A DNA stretch of 64,000 nucleotides, taken from contig NZ_MPPL01000001.1 in assembly GCF_001911425.1 (NCBI RefSeq), forward strand, positions 2,537,466-2,601,465. The letters are read 5' to 3'. Under the pieces are notes generated by a model that was given only the letters and a program-made list of their open reading frames with translations, had not been told where the DNA came from and did not search any database. A program made the translations under genes and the position numbers. Shown piece by piece: positions 9,376-18,030 of the stretch. The DNA is from Mucilaginibacter polytrichastri (GTDB lineage: Bacteria > Bacteroidota > Bacteroidia > Sphingobacteriales > Sphingobacteriaceae). Positions within the stretch are counted from its first letter, which is position 1, and every line of letters begins with the position of its first letter.

Positions 9376-12300
9376 TTAGAAACCTACTTGTAAACCAAAT
9401 TGGAATGATCGTGCTGATGGGTATTGGCCAAAATCGACGCCATTAGTCAGCGTACCATTCTTGGAGCCAATTTCTGGATCATAGCCTTTGTAACCTGTAA
9501 ACGTTACCAGATTTTGGGATGACAGGTATACCCTTAAGCGCTTAACAGCAGAGTTACCTACAGATTTTAAAACAGAACCAGGAATGGTATAACCGATCAT
9601 TAAATTCTTTAGCCGTAAGTATGATCCGTCTTCTATCCACCGGCTCGATAACCGGCCATTTCTGTTAGGATCGGAGTTAATGGCTCGTGGTATATCACTA
9701 CTGCTATTGCTGGGTGTCCAGGCATTAAGCACCTGTGTGCCGGCATTAAATAAGCGCGGCATCCCTTCTAAAATAATGCGCTCGGCGTTTAGTATTTTAT
9801 TGCCCTGTACACCCTGGAAGAATATAGCTGCATCAAAGCCTTTATACGATGCAGAATAGTTTAATGAATAAGTAAACTTTGGTAAAAAGCTGCCAAGATT
9901 TGTACGGTCATAATTATCAATTACGCCATCTGGTTTACCGTTAGGGCCGCTGATGTCTTTAAACTTAATATCCCCTGGGGCTGCGCCTGATTGTGTTGGG
10001 CTGCTGGCCACTTGCGCTGCATTTTGGAATATGCCATCAGTTTTCCACCCATAAAAATATTGGATAGACTGGCCTGCAACTGTGTTGGTAAAGGCATCGC
10101 CACCACCAAAATCTGCATCACTGCCGGATGGGATTGATGCATTGGCATTATTTAACGCCAATACTTTATTACGGACGGCGCTTATGATACCGGTAACATC
10201 ATACTTGAAATCGCCGCTTGTTTTATGGTAACCTAATTGTAGCTCAACACCATTGTTACGCATAGAACCTACGTTGGCCAGCGAACCTGTACCAAGGAAG
10301 CCAAAACTTGTTGGCGTTGGTACATTTAAAATAAGGTTATCGGTTTGTCTTTTATAGTACTCGGCAATAATGGTAAACTTATTGTTCAGCAAGCCCAGAT
10401 CAAGCCCGATGTTAAACTGCTTGGTTTTTTCCCAGCTTAGATCAGGATTAGTTAAACCATTGGTATATGATGAATTTGCATTGCCAATACCACCACCAAT
10501 TGGATAATAGGCCTGGTTAATTTGTACCTGAGATAAGTAAGGATAGTTACCTACAGAACTAGGGTTAATACCGGTTACACCGTAACCACCCCTCAACTTT
10601 AATTCTGATATGGTTTTGTTATCCTTTAAAAACTCTTCCTGGTTAATATTCCACCCAGCTGATATAGCCGGAAAGTTAGCATACTTATGGCTTGGTGCCC
10701 ACACAGAAAAACCATCGCGGCGGATAGATGCATTTAAAAGGTACTTGCCTGCATAATCATAGGTAACCCTGCCTACTAACGATTGTAACACGTTATCTTC
10801 TTTAGTATTATTTGCGGCAATGTTGCTGGCACCGTTTAAGGTTTGCACCTGGTTGGTATTCTGTGTACCAGATTCTGTTTGGTTATTATAATGCAGAGAC
10901 TGTTGTTCATATACGGCCAGTGCAGTAAAATGGTGCTTATCAAACGACTTATCAAAGGTCAACTGGTTTGTAAACAACCTGTTAAAGTAACTTTGGCGCT
11001 GATAAGCAATTGAAGCAGTTGCAGCATTAAGCGTACCACCATCATTATAAATTGGTGTGTAATTTTGGGTGTAATTATTAATATAATTAGCGCCGAATGT
11101 GCCTCTATACCTCAACCATGGTGCAAAAGATAGTTCCGCAAACATAGATCCTAAAACATTGGTAGAGTTTACTTTATTGGTACCTATCAAGGCAGCCTCA
11201 ACCGGGTTTGTTGGATCTGAACCATCAAAGCTGCTGATGGGACCCTGGTAACCACCGGCCTTGGTTGGATCACTGGCTGGAATATAGGGTAGCATACGCA
11301 CCACATTGGTAATTGGTGTTCTGTTACCGCCGGTTGCATCATAATGTTGGGTGCCACCTGCTATATATACATTTTGGCCAACAGTTATAAACTTACTTAC
11401 AATATGGTCTGAATTGATGCGATAGTTTAACCGCTCATAGCTTAAGCCCTGTGCTATACCATCTTGTTTAAAATAGCCAACAGAACTATAAAATCTGGAA
11501 ATCTCGTTACCTCCGTTAAGCGAAAAGTTATTAGACGTAATTAATGCATTCCGTTTAAAGTATTCATGCTGCCAATCTGTATTGGTTTGCGCATAAGTTT
11601 GTGTAGCACCGGCATAAACAGGCGCATTAAAATTAGCAGATTGTAAACGTGGCGGTAAGCCACCTACGCCATTTAGTGCAGTTGCATACTGCACATATTG
11701 ATTAGTATTTAATAGATCAAGATATTTAGAAGGACTTTGGATACCTACATATGAATCGAGGCTAATATTGATCTTGCCGCTTCTCGAACCTTTTTTAGTG
11801 GTAACCAAAATAACACCATTAGTAGCCCGTGAACCATAAATGGCAGCAGCACTGGCATCTTTTAATACCTGCATGTTTTCAATATCGCGCGAGTCAAAGC
11901 TGGTTAACCCCCCATTTAAAGGAAAACCGTCTACTACATATAAAGGGTCTGATGCAAAACTGATTGAACTTATACCCCGTATCGTTACAATAGGTGCAGT
12001 ACCCGGCGAACCATTGTTGGTTACATTTAAACCTGCCACACGTCCCTGCAGAGCCTGGTCGGCACTTGCTACTGGTAATGATGTAATTGTTGAAGCGCTT
12101 AGCGATGATATTGCACCTGTTACAGTCGCTCTTCTTTGCGAACCATAACCTACTACTATTACCTCATTTAACGCTTTGGTTGATGCTGCAAGTTTTACCG
12201 ACAGGTCTGCAAGGCCATCTATCGGTACCTCTTGCGATACAAACCCTATAGTGGTAAAAATCAATGTGCCATTTACATTGGGCACACTAATAGTAAACCT

Positions 12301-12576
12301 GCCGTTAGCATCTGTTTTTTGCCCTATCCTGGTACCTTTAAAGGTTACACTTACATTACTAAGGGGTTGGTTTGCTTCATCTGTAACAATACCCGTTATT
12401 TTGGTATCAACTTTATCAGAAGCAATTTTGGCTGCGTTTATTAAACGATTAGTACTACCGCCAGGATGCCCGGCTGATTTAACGTTCGCAGCCTTTACAG
12501 GTACCGCGAAAGCTAAAAAAGTGCCGGTTAGCAGCAAATACAATTTCACTTTTTTTTCAAGTAAATAATAATGCAT
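9376..12576 (-). CDS. susC: SusC/RagA family TonB-linked outer-membrane transporter
   Basis: A 1066-residue protein. The signal peptide is within residues 1-29 (ending VPVKA). A carboxypeptidase-regulatory-like (CarboxypepD_reg) domain spans about 58-135 (ITGIVTDEANQPLSNVSVTFKG ... TIGFVSQEV). The SusC signature LNEVIVVGYGSQRRATVTGA and the plug follow (about 137-255, with VTIRGISSI, PLYVVDGFPL and ASAAAIYGSRATNGVILVTTKKG), then a barrel ending in aromatic Phe (QFGLQVGF). It imports glycan fragments delivered by SusD using TonB energy. No ECF sigma or anti-sigma gene sits beside it and no extra N-terminal STN domain is present, so control probably runs through the propeller sensor. It is the first gene of the leftward PUL operon and is divergent from the GH35 gene. 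Confidence 0.96.
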   Translation of the reverse strand: MHYYLLEKKVKLYLLLTGTFLAFAVPVKAANVKSAGHPGGSTNRLINAAKIASDKVDTKITGIVTDEANQPLSNVSVTFKGTRIGQKTDANGRFTISVPNVNGTLIFTTIGFVSQEVPIDGLADLSVKLAASTKALNEVIVVGYGSQRRATVTGAISSLSASTITSLPVASADQALQGRVAGLNVTNNGSPGTAPIVTIRGISSISFASDPLYVVDGFPLNGGLTSFDSRDIENMQVLKDASAAAIYGSRATNGVILVTTKKGSRSGKINISLDSYVGIQSPSKYLDLLNTNQYVQYATALNGVGGLPPRLQSANFNAPVYAGATQTYAQTNTDWQHEYFKRNALITSNNFSLNGGNEISRFYSSVGYFKQDGIAQGLSYERLNYRINSDHIVSKFITVGQNVYIAGGTQHYDATGGNRTPITNVVRMLPYIPASDPTKAGGYQGPISSFDGSDPTNPVEAALIGTNKVNSTNVLGSMFAELSFAPWLRYRGTFGANYINNYTQNYTPIYNDGGTLNAATASIAYQRQSYFNRLFTNQLTFDKSFDKHHFTALAVYEQQSLHYNNQTESGTQNTNQVQTLNGASNIAANNTKEDNVLQSLVGRVTYDYAGKYLLNASIRRDGFSVWAPSHKYANFPAISAGWNINQEEFLKDNKTISELKLRGGYGVTGINPSSVGNYPYLSQVQINQAYYPIGGGIGNANSSYTNGLTNPDLSWEKTKQFNIGLDLGLLNNKFTIIAEYYKRQTDNLILNVPTPTSFGFLGTGSLANVGSMRNNGVELQLGYHKTSGDFKYDVTGIISAVRNKVLALNNANASIPSGSDADFGGGDAFTNTVAGQSIQYFYGWKTDGIFQNAAQVASSPTQSGAAPGDIKFKDISGPNGKPDGVIDNYDRTNLGSFLPKFTYSLNYSASYKGFDAAIFFQGVQGNKILNAERIILEGMPRLFNAGTQVLNAWTPSNSSSDIPRAINSDPNRNGRLSSRWIEDGSYLRLKNLMIGYTIPGSVLKSVGNSAVKRLRVYLSSQNLVTFTGYKGYDPEIGSKNGTLTNGVDFGQYPSARSFQFGLQVGF

Positions 12577-12696
12577 AAAATGAATTTTAGGTATGGTTAA
12601 TTAATAAACTGGTTAGTTTAATATTTATAAAACTGGTTAAGTACATTTTTAGGTTCTCAAAAATTACCTGGTTAATGGTAATCTGAGTATTGGCAT

Positions 12697-12708
12697 GCAA
12701 TCGATTGC
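12697..12708. promoter_or_regulatory. Palindromic operator-like site (GCAATCGATTGC)
   Basis: A perfect 12-bp palindrome with the central CG typical of LacI-family operators. Its 10-bp core AATCGATTGC recurs at 12942-12951, over the -33 element of the GH35 promoter. Two related sites in a divergent promoter region suggest a common regulator, possibly with looping. No LacI-family gene is in the window. Confidence 0.4.
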
Positions 12709-12748
12709 GGATATAAAACTAGGTTTCTAAGTGGTTATCGTGGTATCG

Positions 12749-12781
12749 CAAATGTTACATTTTAGGGGTTCAAATGTTACA
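12749..12781. promoter_or_regulatory. 11-bp direct repeat, 22-bp period, upstream of susC
   Basis: CAAATGTTACA occurs exactly at 12749-12759 and again at 12771-12781, two helical turns apart. In the direction of susC this reads TGTAACATTTG twice, about 175-205 bp before the start codon. Spacing by two turns fits a tandem-binding activator such as an AraC-type output domain of a hybrid two-component sensor. Binding is inferred; the repeat itself is seen directly. Confidence 0.5.
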
Positions 12782-12941
12782 AATACTAATCAATGATGCC
12801 AAATAACTCAAATTAGAAGTAATTAGAATCATTGAACTATTATTGTTATAGTGGTATAAACAGGATGTATTCATTTTTAAACCAGGAACGATGACCCGCA
12901 TATTTCAGAAAAAATAAACATGTCAGATTGTAGATTTACAG

Positions 12942-12978
12942 AATCGATTGCATTCAAGGCAATTATCATTTATCTTTC
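12942..12978 (+). promoter_or_regulatory. Promoter of GH35 gene with overlapping AATCGATTGC element
   Basis: TTG at 12948-12950, a 20-bp spacer, and TATCTTTC at 12971-12978 match the Bacteroidota consensus TTG-N19-21-TAnnTTTG except for the last base. The start codon is at 13025, giving a leader of roughly 40 nt. The AATCGATTGC element (12942-12951) covers the -33 trinucleotide, so a protein bound there would probably repress. Confidence 0.6.
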
Positions 12979-13024
12979 GGCACATCTTTAATCAAATCAT
13001 TCCAAGTTATAACCTATCCTAAAT

Positions 13025-14653
13025 ATGAAACACGCATGCTTTTTTATTGCCTTGTGGTTGTTATGCATTACTAGCCTGCGGGCACAAAGCAGCGTTGAAA
13101 GTTCTATGCCACGTATTATTAAGTCTGGCAATAATTTTCAATTTATTGTAGACAATAAACCGTTCTTAATATTAGGCGGCGAACTCGGCAACTCCAGTGC
13201 ATCCAGCAGCACCTATATGAAAACTATATGGCCAAAACTAAAGGCCATGCATCTAAATACAGTATTTGCCCCCGTATACTGGGAACTGATGGAACCTACA
13301 GAAGGAAATTTTGATTTTACCCTGGTTGATGATTTAATTATCAATGCCCGACTAAATAACATGAAACTGGCCTTGTTATGGTTTGGTACATGGAAAAATA
13401 GCATGTCGTGCTATGTGCCTGCCTGGGTTAAATTAAATTCGCAAAAATTTCCACGTATTGAAGATCGTTCCGGCAGTAAGCATGAGATTTTAAACCCGCT
13501 TAGCAAAAATAACCTTGAGGCAGATAAGCACGCCTATGTGAGGCTCTTACAGCATTTAAAAGATATCGACAGTAAAAATCATACTGTAATTATGATGCAG
13601 GTAGAAAACGAAATCGGGATGCTGCCTGATGCACGTAATCATGACGAGATAGCCAATAAAACATTTGAAGCTGCCATACCCGAAAAACTATCCACCTATT
13701 TAAAAAGCAACAGTACTACCCTATTGCCAGAAATCGACTCGGTATGGAAAGCAAATGGCAGCCAAACAGCTGGAAACTGGTCGAAAGTATTTGGGCAAAG
13801 TCTGGCTGCTGATGAAATTTTTATGGCCTGGCAGTTTGCAACCTTTGTAAACGAAATAGCTACTGCCGGCAAAAAGGTTTATAATCTGCCTGTATATTTA
13901 AATGCTGCGTTAAATAAGAAAGGTGCTAAACCGGGAGAATATCCAAGTGCAGGCCCGTTACCACACGTAATGGATATCTGGAAAGCAGGTGCACCATCAG
14001 TAGATATCCTTGCCCCCGATTTTTACAATCCCGATTTTAAATATTGGTGCGATCTTTACACCAGGCTTCCCAACCCGTTATTTACGCCCGAAATAAGATT
14101 TGAACAGGGTGTTGATGCTAAGGCATTTTTTGCTTTCGGCAATTATAACTGCTTAAGCTTTTCGCCTTTCTCTATAGAATCAACCAATACTCCTGCAAAA
14201 GAGCCTATTGGTAGGGCTTATGAGATTCTACAACAGCTTACACCGTTAATCACCAAATATCAGCCAAGGGCAGCAGTAAAAGGTTTCCTGATCGACAAAG
14301 CAAGTACAGTACAGCAAGTTACTTTAGGCAATTACATTTTAACGGCAACCCACGATTATAAATTAGGCTGGTCGCCGGAAGCAAAGAATGAAATATGGCC
14401 AGAAGCTGGTGTAATAATTATTGAAGTTTCGCCCAATGAGTATTACGTGGCAGGCACAGGTACCGTTATTACGTTTGAACCCGTAGATAAAACCAGGAAA
14501 GCCGGATTTTTAAGTATTGATGAGGGTTCTTTTATCAAAGACAAATGGGTGGAGCAACGCCGGATGAACGGAGATCAGGATCATCAGGGCCGGCATGTGC
14601 GGATACCTGTAAATGAATACAGTATCCAACATGTAATCATGTACACCTATTAA
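13025..14653 (+). CDS. GH35-type beta-galactosidase (Bgl35A/DUF5597-like), secreted
   Basis: A 542-residue protein with a signal peptide ending SLRA-Q (residue 20). The TIM-barrel features of GH35/GH42-like beta-galactosidases are clear: FAPVYWELMEPTEGNFDF (81-98), the acid/base motif QVENEIG with Glu196, and a nucleophile segment TPEIRFE with Glu356. The C-terminal 150 or so residues resemble the DUF5597 domain found in this GH35 branch, which includes a xyloglucan-acting beta-galactosidase from Cellvibrio (family knowledge). It is shorter than lysosomal-type GH35 enzymes and lacks their extra jelly-roll domains. It is divergent from susC and shares its regulatory region. It probably removes terminal galactose from imported or surface-bound oligosaccharides in the periplasm. 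Beta-galactosidase activity is likely; the exact substrate is not shown. Confidence 0.85.
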   Translation: MKHACFFIALWLLCITSLRAQSSVESSMPRIIKSGNNFQFIVDNKPFLILGGELGNSSASSSTYMKTIWPKLKAMHLNTVFAPVYWELMEPTEGNFDFTLVDDLIINARLNNMKLALLWFGTWKNSMSCYVPAWVKLNSQKFPRIEDRSGSKHEILNPLSKNNLEADKHAYVRLLQHLKDIDSKNHTVIMMQVENEIGMLPDARNHDEIANKTFEAAIPEKLSTYLKSNSTTLLPEIDSVWKANGSQTAGNWSKVFGQSLAADEIFMAWQFATFVNEIATAGKKVYNLPVYLNAALNKKGAKPGEYPSAGPLPHVMDIWKAGAPSVDILAPDFYNPDFKYWCDLYTRLPNPLFTPEIRFEQGVDAKAFFAFGNYNCLSFSPFSIESTNTPAKEPIGRAYEILQQLTPLITKYQPRAAVKGFLIDKASTVQQVTLGNYILTATHDYKLGWSPEAKNEIWPEAGVIIIEVSPNEYYVAGTGTVITFEPVDKTRKAGFLSIDEGSFIKDKWVEQRRMNGDQDHQGRHVRIPVNEYSIQHVIMYTY

Positions 14654-14781
14654 TATACTACAACTAATTAAATTACCACTTTGCTCAATAATAACTCATT
14701 AAACAGTTACTATGTAAAAATTTAGTACCCTATTCTAAACTACTGGGATTATGTAGTTAAATTCCATATATTTATATCGTA

Positions 14782-14789
14782 TATATTTG
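14782..14789 (+). promoter_or_regulatory. -7 element upstream of GNAT-like gene
   Basis: TATATTTG fits TAnnTTTG exactly and lies 38 bp before the ATG at 14828. The expected TTG about 20 bp upstream is degenerate (only TTA at 14757), so the match is partial. Confidence 0.4.
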
Positions 14790-14827
14790 ATAATCAACCA
14801 AAACCATAAGCTATCAACTTACACTGT

Positions 14828-15520
14828 ATGGAAGCAGAAGTATTGACCCACAAAATAGTTTTTATCACTAATTTTAAAGAGGATAAAGCACTTATACAGG
14901 ATATTTTGGATTTAACTGTCCCTAGTTACAAATCAAACATGCAGTTGATTGAAAGGGAAGTAAATCACAACAGGGATATTTATATTATTCGAGGTGAAGA
15001 ACAAGAGCTGCTTGCCTTTTTTATGGTCAATTACGAGCCGGTTGATGGAGAATTTACTTATTACCTGGGTTTAAGCGCTTGTAGCGAAACTTATAAAGGC
15101 AAAGGTTTAGTTAAATCCCTATACCTGCAACTGATGCATGATTGCCGCCTGAAGGAACAAAATCAAGGTAAAAAAATAATGCTATGGTGGACAACCGCCA
15201 CCCCAATTGTTTATTACTGGTTTAATAAACACGCTTACCTGGTTCAGCCCGATATGGAAGGTGCTTATAATGCAAAGGGTAAACAAATAGCAGAAAAAAT
15301 AGTGGCAGAAAAATTTCCGACTACTATTAAAGATAGCCAGCATCCGTTTATATTACGCTCTGTAGCCACAGAAACCAATTACTCTGACCATGAAGTTAAA
15401 CGGATAAGCGACGCATCTAAAAACCTTAACATGAATGTGTTTGAAAATTTCAATATCAACGAACAGCGAGGCGATCGGTTTTTAATGATCGGTTATGCAC
15501 CGGATCACTCAGGATATTAG
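14828..15520 (+). CDS. Putative GNAT-fold acetyltransferase-like protein
   Basis: A 230-residue soluble protein without signal peptide. The segment TYYLGLSACSETYKGKGLVK (about 77-96) looks like GNAT motif A: a beta strand followed by an acetyl-CoA-binding loop of the GKG type and a helix (SLYLQLMHDCRL). The strand-turn-helix KIMLWWTTATPIVYYWFNKH (about 116-135) would be motif B. No close family is recognised and the substrate is unknown. Its last 12 bases overlap the 3' end of the convergent carrier gene at 15509, so the two genes share their terminal codons on opposite strands. Whether it belongs to the adjacent TIR/nSTAND operon is unclear; it is transcribed the other way. Confidence 0.6.
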   Translation: MEAEVLTHKIVFITNFKEDKALIQDILDLTVPSYKSNMQLIEREVNHNRDIYIIRGEEQELLAFFMVNYEPVDGEFTYYLGLSACSETYKGKGLVKSLYLQLMHDCRLKEQNQGKKIMLWWTTATPIVYYWFNKHAYLVQPDMEGAYNAKGKQIAEKIVAEKFPTTIKDSQHPFILRSVATETNYSDHEVKRISDASKNLNMNVFENFNINEQRGDRFLMIGYAPDHSGY

Positions 15521-18028
15521 TAATGCCATTGCCAAACCGTCTATAATCACATTGTCTTCGGTACCCAAATTCATATTGATAAGATAAGGGTTGCTTTCTT
15601 TTTTGTTGATACCCGCTGTATTTGGTCTGCTTTTTTTAGCTAAGTACCAATTTAAGCCCCAATTGTACAAGCAGGCCACTTGCGCCTTATTAAGCTGATA
15701 ACTACCAATTAGTTCATCAAACATTTTGTTTTTACCTGCCCCATGTCCTTTTTCTGTATTCATGAGTTCGGTAGCCCTTAAATTCAAATTCTTTAGTTTA
15801 TTATGGCTAAAGGCATCCAATATTTTATTGTCGGCGGTTAGCGCGTAGTAATTGATTAAAGCAAGTTCTTTAATAGCCGGATTAATCAGCTTATAATCTT
15901 TCATTAAAATATCTTTTAATCGCCTTGCGCTGCCTAACGTATAAACTGAAAATACTTTTCTCAGGTTATCAATTTTCTGGTCAAAGGCAAGTGGTTCAAA
16001 TGCGGGTACCAACAATATCTTTAGCCTGTTACTTAAAATATTATCCAGCAATTCGAGTGCAAAGAATTGATTTTCGGCACTCTGCCCCTCCCTGCCCATT
16101 ATATCTGCAATTACCTGGATAGATGCAGGCTCGTAAATTAGTTTCAACAGTGCAAATAAAACTGCGCTTATTTTGGCTTCATGTAACTTAAGCTCGTAGG
16201 TAAGGCTTTGATTGTTGAGCCCGGCCAGGTCATATTCTGTGCTCATTACCCAAACCAGTTCCCGGGCAAAATCTTCGCATAAACTCTCAAAATAAAAAAC
16301 ATCAGCATCGGCCCTGTCACCTTTACTGTAAACAGATATCAACTCCAGTTTTAATTCCAGATCAGATATTTTCCAAAGCTCCTTAAACAAGCGCAAGTTG
16401 ATAGCTGATGAACCCAAAAAACGGATAATACACAACCTGCTGAAAAAATTCTCATTCACAAAATAAGCATTAATCAGCTTACGGTGCAGCATCTCACTAT
16501 CATCTGCCGCGTGGATAATTGAAGGATTATAAAACGAAATAGTACGCAAGGATAAACTGCTTTCATTAATAAGTTTAATGGCATTACCAATTACTTCCTG
16601 CATTAATGGATATGCCGTAGATGTTAAATCCGCATCAGCTACCGGCTCGTAATGATGTTTTACACTATATGCCGGGCTATCTGCTTTTGCATTGTATTTA
16701 AGCTGGTTAAGGTATTCCTTTATTTTTTTCTTGTAACTATCATAGAGTTTCAGGCTAATTACCAGCCACGTTACAAATGCAACAAAGCAGATGCCCGCAA
16801 TGACGCTTAAAAACAACATCGGATCTTTAGATGAAAACAGGCGGGAAAATACAATGAGCAAAACACCGGTTAATACGGTAGAAACCTGGTTAAGTAAACC
16901 TTCAATATTGGCTTCTATCTGCATCCGCTCAGACCGGCTTGTTACCTGGTAAAGTACCTTGGTTGCCGGGGTAGATATCCCCTTACGGATTACGCGTTCG
17001 CTCCATTTTGCCAAAAAGATAAACGCCACCAAAAAAATGGAGTTTTGCAACACAAAGCCCGAGAAAAATGCCATCAGAAAACAACCGCTCAAAATAAGCG
17101 GAAGCAACAGAATACAAAACCTTATTCCCTTTGAGCTTAGCACCGAGCCAGACAATATTGAAAAGGTAAGCTCCCCTGTTTTAACAATAGTAAAAAATAC
17201 GGATACAATGGCAGCAATTTCAATACTGGTTTCGGCAGCCATAAAACGCACAGATACGAGGTAGGCATAATCAACAAAATAAATGGCAGCTACAGAAAAT
17301 ACAGTTGCAGCAGCTATCAGTAAATAAAAGTTATCCCGTAAAAAGAATGCAATATTTATCTTTTTAGGGATACTGCCTGATACTGCCATAGCATCATTCA
17401 ATTTTTCGCGACTATGTTTGTTTATAAAAAACAGAGGTATAAAAGTAAATAAAATGCATATCCCAGATATTAATAGCAGGTTTACAGTGGCGCCGGTAAT
17501 GCGAATAATTCCGGGTGCTATCAGATAGGCCAATATAGATGCTACAATTTCGCCTGTACCCACCAATGCCAATAGGCGTTTGCTTTGCGCCAGGTTAAAC
17601 ATGCGGGCACAAATAGCAAAAAATCCCAACGAAAAAATAATGGTAAACGGCATATTGAACAGGAAACCAAGATAGGCCACATACACACCTAGCGCCGGGT
17701 TACTGCTATAACGCACAAAAGCAAAATAAATAAGGATACAAACCACACTAAAAGAGCCAATACTTTCGCAATAACTTCTGATAATGCTGGTATGCTTTTG
17801 CCTGTGTTGATATAATTTAATAAGAAAGAAACCTACAGTACCCGAAATAATGTAGGCATATGGCAGGTTAGATACACTGGTTTTTTGAATAAGAAAAGTA
17901 TTAACCGCAACAAAATAAAACGATATAGATATGCCGGTAAATAACGACAGCAAAAACAACTGCCTGAAGGCTTGCTTTTCTTCGGGCTTGACAGCAATAA
18001 ACCTGGATAAAGCTTTGAGCCCTTTCAT
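15509..18028 (-). CDS. Nucleotide-translocase-like 12-TM carrier with helical-repeat C-terminus
   Basis: An 839-residue protein. Residues about 20-425 contain roughly twelve membrane segments, beginning QLFLLSLFTGISISFYFVAV. Segments such as SKRLLALVGTGEIVASILAY and ATKVLYQVTSRSERMQIEAN recall the Tlc/NTT ATP-ADP translocase branch of the major facilitator fold. Residues about 440-839 are soluble and alpha-helical, with HEAT-like character (LRLFKELWKISDLELKLELI), and probably face the cytoplasm. It is the last gene of the five-gene TIR/nSTAND operon, starting 2 bp after the TonB-receptor stop. If it does carry nucleotides, its place beside TIR domains (which consume NAD) and an NTPase would be meaningful. 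The fold assignment is moderate and the substrate is inferred. Its 3' end overlaps the GNAT-like gene by 12 bp. Confidence 0.65.
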   Translation of the reverse strand: MKGLKALSRFIAVKPEEKQAFRQLFLLSLFTGISISFYFVAVNTFLIQKTSVSNLPYAYIISGTVGFFLIKLYQHRQKHTSIIRSYCESIGSFSVVCILIYFAFVRYSSNPALGVYVAYLGFLFNMPFTIIFSLGFFAICARMFNLAQSKRLLALVGTGEIVASILAYLIAPGIIRITGATVNLLLISGICILFTFIPLFFINKHSREKLNDAMAVSGSIPKKINIAFFLRDNFYLLIAAATVFSVAAIYFVDYAYLVSVRFMAAETSIEIAAIVSVFFTIVKTGELTFSILSGSVLSSKGIRFCILLLPLILSGCFLMAFFSGFVLQNSIFLVAFIFLAKWSERVIRKGISTPATKVLYQVTSRSERMQIEANIEGLLNQVSTVLTGVLLIVFSRLFSSKDPMLFLSVIAGICFVAFVTWLVISLKLYDSYKKKIKEYLNQLKYNAKADSPAYSVKHHYEPVADADLTSTAYPLMQEVIGNAIKLINESSLSLRTISFYNPSIIHAADDSEMLHRKLINAYFVNENFFSRLCIIRFLGSSAINLRLFKELWKISDLELKLELISVYSKGDRADADVFYFESLCEDFARELVWVMSTEYDLAGLNNQSLTYELKLHEAKISAVLFALLKLIYEPASIQVIADIMGREGQSAENQFFALELLDNILSNRLKILLVPAFEPLAFDQKIDNLRKVFSVYTLGSARRLKDILMKDYKLINPAIKELALINYYALTADNKILDAFSHNKLKNLNLRATELMNTEKGHGAGKNKMFDELIGSYQLNKAQVACLYNWGLNWYLAKKSRPNTAGINKKESNPYLINMNLGTEDNVIIDGLAMALLIS

Positions 18029-18030
18029 AA

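Larger units (their letters stand above)
12577..13024. other. 448-bp divergent regulatory region between susC and GH35
   Basis: This AT-rich non-coding region serves two divergent start codons. It contains the GH35 promoter, a direct-repeat pair and two AATCGATTGC elements, listed separately. Near susC, the plus strand has CTGGTTA at 12609, 12633 and 12668 and ATGGTTA at 12593; these lie in the susC leader and may be chance. No ORF or RNA gene is visible. I did not find a convincing full promoter for susC. Confidence 0.6.
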
